Shown here: piece by piece, positions 18,006-27,102 of the stretch
Numbering within the stretch: the stretch's first letter is position 1
Layout of the letters: each line of letters begins with the position of its first letter
Source of the DNA: an uncultured Prochlorococcus sp.
GTDB lineage: Bacteria; Cyanobacteriota; Cyanobacteriia; PCC-6307; Cyanobiaceae
Length of the DNA stretch: 35,671 bases
NCBI GenBank assembly: GCA_902572065.1
Contig: CACGEL010000005.1
Span: 1-35,671 of the forward strand
Direction: 5' to 3'
Position numbers and translations under genes: made by a program
The notes under the pieces: model-generated
Told to the model about the DNA's origin: nothing
What the model saw: only the letters and a program-made list of their open reading frames with translations
Database searches by the model: none

Positions 18006-20303
18006 ATGTCAAAAAAAACCAGTAGAGAGATTTCATTAGAAAGAAGAAAGGCTATGAGTGATGGCGGTAAAAAAGCTGCTGCTTATTCTTCAACTACTCA
18101 AGATAGAGTTCGATCTTCTCAAGATATACAGATTTCTGGGACTCAGTCTTCTTCTAAAAATCAAAATATTATTAAACCCGCTACAAAACATATTCCAAAA
18201 ACTCAGATAAGTAGAAAGTCTTCTTCAACAACTTTATCTAGTAAAGAGTTAGTTATAGAGAGAAGAAAAGCGATGTCTACTCATGGGAAATCAGCTATAA
18301 ATTCATCTGATAGAACTCGTACTGATGTTAAAAAAGAAATTCCTATAAATGAAGTTAAAACTACTTCAAGTAAAAATCAAGAAGTTCAAAATTCACAAAA
18401 CACAGAAACTAAAACTCTAAAACCTAACGTTAAAAGAAGAATTAATCAGAAGAGAAAGCCTCTTAATAATACAAGTAGAGATATTGTTTTAGCGAGAAGA
18501 GAAGCTCAGTCTAAGCATGGTAAATCAGCATCCAAACATAATACTAGTGCCGCTTCTTTAGCTAGAAGGGGAGACCCAGATCTAAGTAGCAGAGAAATTT
18601 CTCAGAGAGTGAGGGAGCTAAGAAGTAAAACTGGTGCCACAGGTAATAAAGGTAATGGAAAATGTAGACCATGTGGTCCAAATAAAAATGGAGCCAAACA
18701 AAATATTGCTGATGCTAGTTGGAAAGTTGGCAAAAGTGAAACTGATTCGGGGCAAATAGTTACTGGAACACAAGCTAATAGATCTGCAAAAACTACAGGT
18801 AATGAAGCAAGTACATGCAGAACAGTCACTGGTACCCAATATATGGGTGCAGAAGTAATTGATCAATTTTGTCAAGATGGACCAAAATATAAGCAACCAC
18901 TTAGATCTACTGTTACCTCAACAACATCAGGTAATAAAGTAACAGGGAATGAAGTTGGTAGGTCTGAGAGGGTCACAGGGGATGAGCCAGGCACTTGTAA
19001 AAACCTTACAGGTACTGAATATATATCTGCTAATCAATCACAGAAGTATTGTGGTGATGTTCCAAAAAATCCTTCAAAGGTTAAACATAGTACTACAACT
19101 GATGGATTAAAAGTATCTGGATCACTACCTGGTAGGTCAACTCTAGTCACTGGAGATGAATCAGGTTCTGGACATCAATTAACTGGAGATCAATATCTTG
19201 GCTCTGAGCCAAATCCACAAGGTAAAGCATTTGAAAAAGTAGGGAGTTACAACACTCTTAATGGGAATAATATAACTGGTACAGGGGTAGGAAGATCAGA
19301 CCATATGACAGGTAATGAACATGGTAGTTGCAAGAATGTAACTGGTGATGAGTACATAGGATCTCAGCAATATGAGAAGTTCTGCGGTTCAAAACCAAAA
19401 CCTGAAGCTAGAAAAGTAGGTTTAAGCCTCTCTTCAAAATCTAATTTGATAAGTGGGACTATGACAGGAAGATCAAAAATTGTAACTGGAGATGAACCAG
19501 GTTCATGCAAAGTGTTAACAGGAACACCATACGCAGGTCTAGATCAGATTAATGAGAATTGTAGTACTGAAATTTCTGAAGATATGAAATCCCGAGCTAC
19601 ACTTAATTCTGGAAATAATTCAAATGCCAGGCTTACAGGACAGCAACCAGGTATTGGCGGAGTAATGACAGGGGCTAAGAAAGGTGCTTGTAAGAATCTA
19701 ACAGGAACTCCCTATGTTGGTGGAGATCATTTTTCAAAAACTTGTGATAATCCTCCAAATGATACTGCTTATGCGAATCAGGAAAAGTCAGCAGGTAATT
19801 CTTGGAATGAATTCACTGTTAATTCACCATCAAGAGACAAATATGTTGAAAAAAATACTCAAGGTGTTACAGGTAATGAATATGAAAATGGTTCAAAGAT
19901 AACAGGCCCTTTTGATATGGCAGTAGATAAAGTTACTGGAACTGAACAATTTAGATTTGAACCGAATAAAAATATTACTTACAAACAAAAAATGCAAATT
20001 GAAGAGGTAGATAGTACTGAAAAGACACAAGAAAAAAGAGTTGCCTCCAGAATTACCGGTGAAGGACAATCAGTGGGAAACGTAACTGGTGATGATTGGG
20101 ACCGCGGTGATAAGGTGACAGGTACAGAGGGGTCTTCTTCTAGGAAGAGAAATCCATCAAGAGCTGGATTCATGAGTGCAATGCCTCCTTTAGAAGTTAA
20201 AAGAAATGATGAAACAGAAAAACCAGATTTCTTGATAACTGGATCTAGTGGTAATACACGCGAAGGACAACTTGTTACCTTTTCAGGTGGTGCAAGAGGT
20301 TAA
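18006..20303 (+). CDS. csoS2: Carboxysome assembly scaffold protein CsoS2
   Basis: Intrinsically disordered scaffold linking Rubisco to the shell. The ATG at 18006 gives 765 aa; a TTG at 17997 would add three. Four N-repeats with S/T-S-R/K-E/D and RR-x-A-x-S-x-x-GK patterns begin near residues 5, 78, 156 and 194; the last is divergent. These bind Rubisco in the family. Six M-repeats (VTG motifs, about residues 251-580) each carry a Cys pair except the third (about 369-406), which has none. The C-region (581-765) ends with GFMSAMPPLEVK and FLITGSSGNTREGQLVTFSG, the shell-anchoring end. No stop or frameshift is seen, so a single full-length form is expected. csoSCA starts 7 bp downstream. Confidence 0.97.
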   Translation: MSKKTSREISLERRKAMSDGGKKAAAYSSTTQDRVRSSQDIQISGTQSSSKNQNIIKPATKHIPKTQISRKSSSTTLSSKELVIERRKAMSTHGKSAINSSDRTRTDVKKEIPINEVKTTSSKNQEVQNSQNTETKTLKPNVKRRINQKRKPLNNTSRDIVLARREAQSKHGKSASKHNTSAASLARRGDPDLSSREISQRVRELRSKTGATGNKGNGKCRPCGPNKNGAKQNIADASWKVGKSETDSGQIVTGTQANRSAKTTGNEASTCRTVTGTQYMGAEVIDQFCQDGPKYKQPLRSTVTSTTSGNKVTGNEVGRSERVTGDEPGTCKNLTGTEYISANQSQKYCGDVPKNPSKVKHSTTTDGLKVSGSLPGRSTLVTGDESGSGHQLTGDQYLGSEPNPQGKAFEKVGSYNTLNGNNITGTGVGRSDHMTGNEHGSCKNVTGDEYIGSQQYEKFCGSKPKPEARKVGLSLSSKSNLISGTMTGRSKIVTGDEPGSCKVLTGTPYAGLDQINENCSTEISEDMKSRATLNSGNNSNARLTGQQPGIGGVMTGAKKGACKNLTGTPYVGGDHFSKTCDNPPNDTAYANQEKSAGNSWNEFTVNSPSRDKYVEKNTQGVTGNEYENGSKITGPFDMAVDKVTGTEQFRFEPNKNITYKQKMQIEEVDSTEKTQEKRVASRITGEGQSVGNVTGDDWDRGDKVTGTEGSSSRKRNPSRAGFMSAMPPLEVKRNDETEKPDFLITGSSGNTREGQLVTFSGGARG

Positions 20304-20310
20304 GTAAATA

Positions 20311-21840
20311 ATGCCTTTAAGAGGACTGGCTAAAGCCAAGAACTTCACATTGGGTCCAACAGCTCCAATGAAAACTTTTACTGAAAATATTCATATACAA
20401 ACTAAAGAATCAAATGATTTAAGAAATTCTGGAAAATCTCATAAGTTAACTAATAACATCCAAAATGAAAATCTATATAGGTATGAAAGCAAAATAAAAA
20501 GTGATTTTGACGAAATTGTGCCAACTCTAAAGGAAATTGCTCGAATACAACATCATGAAGATTTTATAAATACGGCTCAGACAATTTCAAGAAAAAATTT
20601 GGGAATTGAATTGCCAGGTCATATTTTAGATAAATCTTGGGTTAAACCACTTGATATGAGAGCTCTATATGCATGGTGTGCTTTCAAACAACATGAGAAA
20701 CTTAGCGACAATTTTTTTAATAATGATCCTCTTGAGGGTGCTGTTGGGAGTAGAAGTGCAGAAGACTTTGAAAAGTTTCTTCTAGATTGTGGAATACATC
20801 TACTTGATATAACTCCTTGTTCTGATGGGCGATTAGCGCATTCAGTGGCATATGTCATGAGAATACCATTTAGTTCAGTAAGAAGAAGATCTCATGCCGG
20901 GGCACTTTTTGATATTGAAAATACTGTAAATCGATGGGTTAAAACCGAACATAAAAGATACAGAGAGAATATGCCAAATGAAGCTCATAAAGATACCAGA
21001 TACTTAAAAGTTGTAACTTATCATTTTAGTTCTGTAGATCCTTTGCATCAGGGATGTGCTGCTCACGGGAGTAATGACGATTTAGCGGCAGAAGCAGGTA
21101 GAAATAAACTATATGCTTTTAAAGAGGCTGTAGAGAATAGTTTCTGTTGCGGTGCTTCAGTAGACCTTATGCTAATTGGCCTCGATACTGATACTGACTC
21201 ATTAAAGATTCATTTGTCTGATAGCGATGGCAAGATAGATTTAGAAAAAACTATTTCAACTTTAGAAATATATAATTCCACAATAAACTTTTCAAAAGAG
21301 GATTCTGAGAAAGAAATTTGTCAGATAATTTCTGGAAAATCTTCAAAGGATCAACTTGAGGGAATAGATAAGTTTATTTATAAATTAATTATTAATAATA
21401 TTTCGCAAATTGATTACGTAAATACCTTTCATAAAGGTTCTTATGAAGATATAGGCCATGCCGAGAGATTTATTGGAGTTGGAATAGGTTTCAAAGAAGT
21501 ACATCTCAGAAATTTAACTTATTTTGCTCATTTAGATACAGTGGAGGAAGGTGCTCCTGATTTAGATGTAGGTGTTAAGATTTTTACAGGATTAAATGTT
21601 TCCCAAGATCTTCCTATTCCAGTAGTAATAAGATTTGATTATTCTGGGAAAGTTCCTGGAGCAAAGGATAGGGCAATAAATGATTGTAAAAGAGTTGATA
21701 ATGCGATATCAATTAGGTATAAAAATTTAGTTGATCAAGGATTGTTGCATACTTGTCTTACTATTAGAGATAGGGACAACATTCATTCCGCCCAAATTAT
21801 TGGAATGTCTTTAGATAAAAAAACAGAGGAGGCTCACTAG
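20311..21840 (+). CDS. csoSCA: Carboxysomal carbonic anhydrase CsoSCA
   Basis: Converts bicarbonate to CO2 inside the carboxysome. The 509-aa protein is a diverged beta-class enzyme (formerly called epsilon). Zinc ligands are Cys170 in PCSDGRLAHS, His238 in TYHFSSVD and Cys249 in HQGCAAHGSND, with spacing close to C173/H242/C253 of the Halothiobacillus protein. The catalytic Asp172-Arg174 pair lies in CSDGR. The first 60 or so residues are polar and probably disordered, and the C-terminal third is the degenerate second domain (GHAERFIGVGIGF). The csoS4A start follows the stop by 2 bp. Confidence 0.97.
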   Translation: MPLRGLAKAKNFTLGPTAPMKTFTENIHIQTKESNDLRNSGKSHKLTNNIQNENLYRYESKIKSDFDEIVPTLKEIARIQHHEDFINTAQTISRKNLGIELPGHILDKSWVKPLDMRALYAWCAFKQHEKLSDNFFNNDPLEGAVGSRSAEDFEKFLLDCGIHLLDITPCSDGRLAHSVAYVMRIPFSSVRRRSHAGALFDIENTVNRWVKTEHKRYRENMPNEAHKDTRYLKVVTYHFSSVDPLHQGCAAHGSNDDLAAEAGRNKLYAFKEAVENSFCCGASVDLMLIGLDTDTDSLKIHLSDSDGKIDLEKTISTLEIYNSTINFSKEDSEKEICQIISGKSSKDQLEGIDKFIYKLIINNISQIDYVNTFHKGSYEDIGHAERFIGVGIGFKEVHLRNLTYFAHLDTVEEGAPDLDVGVKIFTGLNVSQDLPIPVVIRFDYSGKVPGAKDRAINDCKRVDNAISIRYKNLVDQGLLHTCLTIRDRDNIHSAQIIGMSLDKKTEEAH

Positions 21841-21842
21841 TT

Positions 21843-22109
21843 ATGCTAATTTGCAAGGTTTTAAAACCACTTGTATCAACCAACAGAATTCCTGGTTTTG
21901 AACATAAACATTTACAAGTAGTTTTAGATGGATCCTCAAATAAAGTTGCAGTTGATGCAGTAGGTTGTAAACCAGGAGATTGGGTGATTTGTGTGGGAAG
22001 TTCTGCTGCTAGAGAGGCTGCAGGAAGTAAATCATATCCAAGTGATTTAACGATTGTTGGAATTATTGATCATTGGGATCCTAATAGTCCAAAACAAATT
22101 GAGGTGTAG
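21843..22109 (+). CDS. csoS4A: Carboxysome shell vertex protein CsoS4A (EutN/CcmL pentamer)
   Basis: Pentamer that closes the icosahedral vertices of the shell. The 88-aa protein is the whole domain: KVLKPLVSTNRIPGFEHKHL, VAVDAVGCKPGDWVICVGSSAAREA, YPSDLTIVGIIDHW. It closely follows the known CsoS4A pattern, including the AAGSKSYPSDLT segment. The start ATG is 2 bp after csoSCA, so translation is coupled. Confidence 0.97.
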   Translation: MLICKVLKPLVSTNRIPGFEHKHLQVVLDGSSNKVAVDAVGCKPGDWVICVGSSAAREAAGSKSYPSDLTIVGIIDHWDPNSPKQIEV

Positions 22110-22114
22110 TAATT

Positions 22115-22363
22115 TTGGAAATAATGAAGGTGTGTGGAAGAATGGTCTGTACTCAAAGAGTACCAGGCTTGGGACATATGAATTTGAGGATTTTAGAAAA
22201 TAATAAAGGTAAAAAAGTTGTTGCTGTTGATCCTGTTGGAGCTAGAGAGGGTAACTGGGTTTTCACTGCTAGTGGTTCAGCTGCAAGATTTGCTTGCCCT
22301 AATCCAGAAGTCCAAACTGATCTAACTATTGGCGGAATTATTGATTATTGGGAATCTTATTAA
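22115..22363 (+). CDS. csoS4B: Carboxysome shell vertex protein CsoS4B (EutN/CcmL pentamer)
   Basis: Second pentameric vertex protein, 82 aa, paralogous to CsoS4A: VCGRMVCTQRVPGLGHMNLR, VAVDPVGAREGNWVFTASGSAARFA, TDLTIGGIIDYW. I accept the TTG start at 22115 because it gives MEIMKV, which lines up with the MEVMRV start of the Halothiobacillus protein as I recall it; an ATG at 22124 would lose three residues. It lies 5 bp after csoS4A and 7 bp before the next gene. Confidence 0.95.
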   Translation: MEIMKVCGRMVCTQRVPGLGHMNLRILENNKGKKVVAVDPVGAREGNWVFTASGSAARFACPNPEVQTDLTIGGIIDYWESY

Positions 22364-22370
22364 GAAATTA

Positions 22371-22610
22371 ATGTGGAATCAAAGAGAATCACCTCTAAGA
22401 GTTGAAAAAAGATTTGAATTTGAAGAGTACTCAAAAATTAGTAAATTCATGGAAAAAATTGACAAATTATGTAAAGAAAAAAATATTTATCCCAATATTA
22501 GCTTTGGTAAAAATTTTGTTAGCTTATCTATTTTTTCAGCGAGTGATAAGATATCTGATTTAGAAAAAGATTTTTCCAATCAAATAGATAGTTTTTATTT
22601 AGAAATTTAG
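22371..22610 (+). CDS. PCD-like alpha-carboxysome Rubisco assembly factor (acRAF)
   Basis: A 79-aa protein with the pterin-4a-carbinolamine dehydratase fold pattern: a Trp near the start, LRVEKRFEFEEYSKISKFM, then a strand-rich second half. The catalytic HHP motif of true dehydratases is replaced (NIYPNISFG), so enzyme activity is unlikely. Alpha-carboxysome operons commonly end with such a protein, shown elsewhere to help Rubisco assembly. The ATG at 22371 follows csoS4B by 7 bp; an open frame back to 22329 overlaps csoS4B and is unlikely to be used. It is the last gene of the operon. Confidence 0.85.
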   Translation: MWNQRESPLRVEKRFEFEEYSKISKFMEKIDKLCKEKNIYPNISFGKNFVSLSIFSASDKISDLEKDFSNQIDSFYLEI

Positions 22611-22615
22611 ATTAA

Positions 22616-22843
22616 TTAATAATTATTAGGTTTATTTATATCTCTTTTAATAAGAGCCATTAAATAGGTAGGGGCTTTATATCTGCCAGGAAGGCATCTA
22701 TTTAATGTTTCAAGATGACCCCAACAAACTGTTCTCTCTATCTCTTTAAGTGAGTTGCCTTTTAAAATTAATAATCTTAGAGCTTTACAAAATAAAGGGT
22801 AACCTGCCTCTAGTTCATCTATATTTAGCTTTGCTGCTGTCAT
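22616..22843 (-). CDS. Small conserved cyanobacterial protein, probably DUF3136
   Basis: A 75-aa soluble protein with an ATG start, convergent with the assembly-factor gene and 5 bp from it. It has ELEAGYPLFCKALRLLILKG, then a helix-turn-helix-like stretch SLKEIERTVCWGHLETLNRC and LPGRYKAPTYLMALI. I recall this type as the cyanobacteria-restricted DUF3136, but cannot confirm it here. Two Cys residues and a strongly helical pattern suggest a small folded protein, possibly nucleic-acid binding. Its function is unknown and its constant position at the carboxysome border is worth testing. Confidence 0.75.
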   Translation of the reverse strand: MTAAKLNIDELEAGYPLFCKALRLLILKGNSLKEIERTVCWGHLETLNRCLPGRYKAPTYLMALIKRDINKPNNY

Positions 22844-22925
22844 AGATCAAAGAAGATTTAATTAATAATCTATACAAATAAGGCGCACAATTGGCCTTTA
22901 TTTCAAATTTCTAAATAATTATAAA

Positions 22926-23318
22926 TTAATCTAAAAATGCAACGCAATCTATTTCAATTAAAACGCCTTTTGGTAAAGAAGAAACTTCTACACATGCTCT
23001 GGCTGGAGGGTTCTCAACTTTAAAGAAGTCACTATATATATCATTCACAGTTTTGAAATTTTTTAAATCAGTTAAATAAATGGTTGTTTTAATTACATCT
23101 TCTGCTTTTGCTCCTCCGGCATTAAGAACAGCTAAAAGATTTTTTAATACTTGAGTAGTTTCTTTTTCAATATTACCTAGACAATTTATTTCATTTGAAA
23201 CTGGATCAATGGCAATTTGACCAGAGCAATAAATGAAACCCCCTGCTTTAATTGCTTGGTTATAAGGTCCCACTGGATGTGGGGCATTAGAAGTCTTAAT
23301 TACTTTTGTTGAAGACAT
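22926..23318 (-). CDS. ridA: RidA family reactive enamine/imine deaminase
   Basis: Hydrolyses 2-aminoacrylate-type enamines and imines released by PLP enzymes, protecting other enzymes from damage. The 130-aa chorismate-mutase-like trimer subunit has the family motifs PHPVGPYNQAI, YCSGQIAIDP and the C-terminal NPPARACVEVSSLPKGVLIEID, in which the Arg binds the substrate carboxylate. It lies 23 bp after gloB on the same strand, so the two are probably cotranscribed. Confidence 0.95.
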   Translation of the reverse strand: MSSTKVIKTSNAPHPVGPYNQAIKAGGFIYCSGQIAIDPVSNEINCLGNIEKETTQVLKNLLAVLNAGGAKAEDVIKTTIYLTDLKNFKTVNDIYSDFFKVENPPARACVEVSSLPKGVLIEIDCVAFLD

Positions 23319-23341
23319 TTGTTTAGGATATTTCTATAAAT

Positions 23342-24082
23342 TTAAACCCATGCATCTTTATTTGCCCTTAAATAAGAAAATTCTTTTAAATTATCTGCTC
23401 TTAAAAATAAATTAATTTTCATCTCTTCTTCGAGTAGGCATGGAATTGTAAGTTCTTTTAAAGCAATTTTCTTTTCGACTTCAATAAGTTTCTTTTTTAT
23501 ATTTTGATTATCTGGTTCAATATCTAATGCCCATAAAAGGTTTGCCTTCGTATATTCATGCGCACAATAAATAAGAGTGTTTTTTGGTAGTGACTTGATT
23601 TTTTTTAGAGAATTATACATTTGTTTATAAGTGCCTTCAAAGACTCTCCCACATCCAGCTGAAAATAATGTATCACCAATAAAAAGAACTGGATCTTCAT
23701 TATTAAAGTAGAAAGCTATATGAGATATTGTATGCCCTATTACCTCGATTACTTTAACTTCTTCCCCCATCAAATGTAATTTATCTCCTCCCATTACAGA
23801 AAAATTTTGAAAAGGAATCCTATCTTTTTCTTTTGCTGAGGCTATAACTTTTACATTCGGCCATTCTTTTATAAGTTCTCTAGTCCCTCCAATATGATCT
23901 GAATGATGATGTGTTTGTAAAATAGCCTCTAAATTAAGATTTTTGGCTTTTAAGTATTCTATTACAGGTTGAGAAAGGGCAGGATCAATTACAACTGCTG
24001 AGTTATCGTTTTCCCATAGCCAAATTACATTATCACTTAGGACTCTAATCCCAATTATTTTTGGCTCTTTATTAAATACCAT
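23342..24082 (-). CDS. gloB: Hydroxyacylglutathione hydrolase (glyoxalase II)
   Basis: Cleaves S-lactoylglutathione to lactate and glutathione, the last step of methylglyoxal detoxification. It is a 246-aa metallo-beta-lactamase fold protein: [10 protein letters not shown] carries the metal-binding H-x-H-x-[12 protein letters not shown] and [17 protein letters not shown] supply further ligands, and [10 protein letters not shown] is the glyoxalase II signature. It is divergent from hisG with 40 bp between the starts. Together with gor and the GST-like gene it is one of three glutathione-related genes in the window. Confidence 0.95.
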   Translation of the reverse strand: MVFNKEPKIIGIRVLSDNVIWLWENDNSAVVIDPALSQPVIEYLKAKNLNLEAILQTHHHSDHIGGTRELIKEWPNVKVIASAKEKDRIPFQNFSVMGGDKLHLMGEEVKVIEVIGHTISHIAFYFNNEDPVLFIGDTLFSAGCGRVFEGTYKQMYNSLKKIKSLPKNTLIYCAHEYTKANLLWALDIEPDNQNIKKKLIEVEKKIALKELTIPCLLEEEMKINLFLRADNLKEFSYLRANKDAWV

Positions 24083-24122
24083 TATTACCCTAGAATTAAG
24101 AAATTGTGTAAAAAATTGATCT

Positions 24123-24761
24123 ATGATTACTATAGCTTTACCTAAAGGAGCTCTGTTAGAAGATTCAATTTCAATTTTTAAAAAAGCAGGATTGGACTTT
24201 TCTGATGCACTGCTAGAGAATAATAGATCATTAACTATTGAATCGAAATGTAAACGAGCAAAAGCCTTATTGGTAAGAAATGGAGACGTCCCAGTTTATG
24301 TAAGTTACGGACAAGCTGATTTAGGAATTGTAGGATATGACGTATTAATGGAATCTGAACTAAAAGTCGCTAAGTTACTTGATTTAGAGTTTGGGGGATG
24401 CCATATGTCACTTGCAGTAAAAAATACTAGTAATTATTTAAAAGCTACTGACCTCCCTGCTAATTGTAAAGTGGCAAGTAAATTTACAAAAACGGCAAGA
24501 GCCTATTTTGATGACTTAAATATACCAGTTGAAATTGTTCATTTAACAGGGTCAGTTGAGCTTGGCCCTATTACGGGAATGGCTGAAGCCATTGTTGATT
24601 TGGTCGCAACAGGTAAGACTCTTAAAGAAAACGGTTTAATTAAAATTGACGATCTTTTTTATTCAACTGCAAGGTTAATTGCTAATCCTCTTTCTATTAG
24701 ATTAGATAGCAATCCTCTCCGAGATGTGATTTTATCAATAGAATCTTTTAAAGATACTTAG
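24123..24761 (+). CDS. hisG: ATP phosphoribosyltransferase, short form
   Basis: First step of histidine synthesis, joining ATP and PRPP. At 212 aa it is the short type that lacks the C-terminal regulatory domain and needs HisZ, which is not in this window. Motifs: [14 protein letters not shown] at the start, [16 protein letters not shown], and the PRPP loop region [19 protein letters not shown]. It is followed after 13 bp by an unrelated exporter gene. Confidence 0.96.
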   Translation: MITIALPKGALLEDSISIFKKAGLDFSDALLENNRSLTIESKCKRAKALLVRNGDVPVYVSYGQADLGIVGYDVLMESELKVAKLLDLEFGGCHMSLAVKNTSNYLKATDLPANCKVASKFTKTARAYFDDLNIPVEIVHLTGSVELGPITGMAEAIVDLVATGKTLKENGLIKIDDLFYSTARLIANPLSIRLDSNPLRDVILSIESFKDT

Positions 24762-24774
24762 CATATTTAAATAA

Positions 24775-26571
24775 ATGTTTTTGAATGATTTTAATAGGAT
24801 TAAAAAATTAGGTAGATATTTAACTAATGATAAAAATACAATTTATCTCATTCTTATAGTCTTAATACCGCTTTCTTTCGCAGGAGCAATTCAACCATTA
24901 TTGGTTGGTCAAGCAATAACAATCTTAAAAAATGAAAACACTGATGTATGGCTAAGCAAAACTTTCTTTGGGCAATCTATAAATTTAATTATTATTACCT
25001 TGTTCATAACTGTTCTATTTAGATTAATTTTGCAAGGGTATCAATCATATAATATTCAATCCGTTGGACAGAGATTAACATCAAGGATTAGAAGAGAGCT
25101 TTTTGAACATTCCATTTCTCTTTCTTTGAAGTATCACGATAAGATGCCCGTTGGTAAATTGTTGACAAGACTTACCAATGATGTAGACGCCTTGGCTGAG
25201 GTCTTTGGAAGTGGAGCAGTTGGAGTTATTGCTGATTTTGTAAGTCTTATTGTTATTTCAATAACAATGCTCTCAATAGATAAAGGGTTGGCAGTTTTGC
25301 TTCTTTTAACTCAAATTCCGGTCTCGTATTTTATTATTTGGCTTCAGAAACGATACAGAAAAGCAAATTATCAAGTAAGAGAGGAGTTGTCTCAACTCAA
25401 CTCTGACTTCCAAGAGAACCTTCAAGGATTAGAAGTCGTTCAGATGTTTAGGAGACAAAGTTTTAACAGTAAGAAATTTTCTAATACAGGTATGGCATAT
25501 CAAAAAGCAGTTAATGGGACCATTTTTTACGATAGTAGTATATCTGCTTTTATAGAATGGATATCTCTTGCAGCAGTATCTTTGGTATTAGCTGTGGGAG
25601 GGTATCTAGTAACTTCGGGTAATATTGGTTTAGGAACATTAACAACTTTTATTCTTTACTCCCAAAGACTCTTCGAGCCTTTAAGGCAATTAGCTGAGAG
25701 ATTTACACAGATTCAAGGAGGGCTGACTGCTGTAGAGAGGATCAATGAATTGCTAGAGGAAGAAATTGAGATTAAAGACTCTTTTTCTTCTCAACAACTT
25801 TCAGGAGGTATTGTAAGTAAGAATTATAAATTTAAAGGTAAGATTGAATTTCGTAATGTCAATTTCTTCTATAAAGAAGGTGAAAATGTAATAAAAGATT
25901 TATCATTTTTAGTTAATCCAGGAGAACATGTAGCTTTTGTTGGCCCAACTGGCTCTGGTAAGTCAACAATTATAAGGTTGCTTTGCAGACTATATGAACC
26001 TCAAGATGGGCAAATTCTAATAGATGATGTAAACATCAAAGATATACCAATTTCAAGACTTAGAAATATGCTTGGTGTAGTGCTACAAGATACTTTTATT
26101 TTTAGTGGAAATGTTGCCGATAACTTAAAGTTAAATACAGATATTAATAATCAGGAATTAGAAAATATTTGTAAAGAATTGGGTTTAGATACTTTATTGA
26201 AAAAGTTGCCTAGTGGTTTAAATACTCATCTCAGAGAAAGAGGGGGTAATCTCTCATCAGGAGAAAGGCAACTTCTCTCAGTAGCAAGAGTTGCAATAAG
26301 AAATCCAATTATTTTAATAATGGATGAAGCTACTGCATTTATGGATCCCTCTACAGAAGCTACTTTGCAAAAAGATCTTGAAAGGATTTTGAATAAAAGA
26401 ACGGCATTAGTAATTGCACATAGGTTAGCTACTATTGAAAAATCTGATAAGATATTGGTCTTAAAAGGTGGAGCTTTAATTGAAGAGGGAAATCATAGAG
26501 AGCTCAGGCTCAAAAAGGGTTTATATTTCCAGCTCTCTGAGCTTCAAGAAAAAGGATTCGCTAGTTTTTAA
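24775..26571 (+). CDS. ABC transporter half-molecule, fused membrane and ATPase domains
   Basis: A 598-aa exporter of the MsbA/MdlB type. Residues about 1-340 carry six membrane spans. The nucleotide-binding domain has Walker A GPTGSGKST (390-398), signature LSSGERQ (from 493), Walker B IILIMDEA with catalytic Glu518, and the H-loop His549. It works as a dimer; the substrate (lipid, peptide or drug) is not shown by sequence. It overlaps the next gene by one base (TAATG), which implies coupled translation with the acetyltransferase. Confidence 0.93.
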   Translation: MFLNDFNRIKKLGRYLTNDKNTIYLILIVLIPLSFAGAIQPLLVGQAITILKNENTDVWLSKTFFGQSINLIIITLFITVLFRLILQGYQSYNIQSVGQRLTSRIRRELFEHSISLSLKYHDKMPVGKLLTRLTNDVDALAEVFGSGAVGVIADFVSLIVISITMLSIDKGLAVLLLLTQIPVSYFIIWLQKRYRKANYQVREELSQLNSDFQENLQGLEVVQMFRRQSFNSKKFSNTGMAYQKAVNGTIFYDSSISAFIEWISLAAVSLVLAVGGYLVTSGNIGLGTLTTFILYSQRLFEPLRQLAERFTQIQGGLTAVERINELLEEEIEIKDSFSSQQLSGGIVSKNYKFKGKIEFRNVNFFYKEGENVIKDLSFLVNPGEHVAFVGPTGSGKSTIIRLLCRLYEPQDGQILIDDVNIKDIPISRLRNMLGVVLQDTFIFSGNVADNLKLNTDINNQELENICKELGLDTLLKKLPSGLNTHLRERGGNLSSGERQLLSVARVAIRNPIILIMDEATAFMDPSTEATLQKDLERILNKRTALVIAHRLATIEKSDKILVLKGGALIEEGNHRELRLKKGLYFQLSELQEKGFASF

Positions 26572-27101
26572 TGATTTTTAGAAACAAGGGATCATCAACC
26601 AAGAAATCAAATACTCTTTCACAAGATGAGCTCAATAAATATTATGGTTTGAATTCTTTTGAATTCACTCTTAAAGATAAAGAAGAGATTTTTGTCTGTA
26701 GTAAATATAAGGAGTTTGATCTTATAGAGTTAGATCAACTTTTACAGACTGTTGGATGGAGTAGGAGGCCAATAAGGAGAGTAAAAAGAGCTTTAGAATT
26801 TAGTATTTTAGTGGTAGGTTTATGGCGTCATGATGAAAAATTCCCTAGGCTTGTAGGTTTTGCTAGATGTACTGGTGACGGGGTTATTGAAGCAACTATA
26901 TGGGATGTTGCTGTTAATCCTGTATATCAAGGATTAGGTTTAGGTAAAGAAATGATGAAATATATCTTGAAAGAACTAAAAATAATTGGGATATCAAAGG
27001 TTACTCTTTTCGCTGATGCCGAGGTAGTCTCATTTTATAAAAAACAAGGTTGGGTCTTGGAACCAAAAGGTTCAAAATGTGCTTTTTGGTATGCAAATTA
27101 A
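26571..27101 (+). CDS. GNAT-family N-acetyltransferase
   Basis: A 176-aa protein with an N-terminal stretch of about 40 variable residues and a GNAT domain: VGFARCTGDGVIEATIWDVA forms the core strands, VNPVYQGLGLGKEMM is the acetyl-CoA pyrophosphate loop (Q-x-x-G-x-G pattern), and FYKKQGWVLEP is the last motif. The substrate is unknown. The start overlaps the ABC transporter stop. It converges on the next gene with one base between the stops. Confidence 0.9.
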   Translation: MIFRNKGSSTKKSNTLSQDELNKYYGLNSFEFTLKDKEEIFVCSKYKEFDLIELDQLLQTVGWSRRPIRRVKRALEFSILVVGLWRHDEKFPRLVGFARCTGDGVIEATIWDVAVNPVYQGLGLGKEMMKYILKELKIIGISKVTLFADAEVVSFYKKQGWVLEPKGSKCAFWYAN

Positions 27102-27102
27102 T

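Noticed and set aside
18722..19745. Regularly repeated TG-rich DNA inside csoS2, considered as a CRISPR or satellite array
   Set aside because: The repeats are degenerate at the DNA level, stay in frame and encode the known M-repeats.
18006..20303. Programmed frameshift producing a short CsoS2A
   Set aside because: I could not identify a convincing slippery site with downstream structure; cyanobacterial forms are generally reported as full length only.
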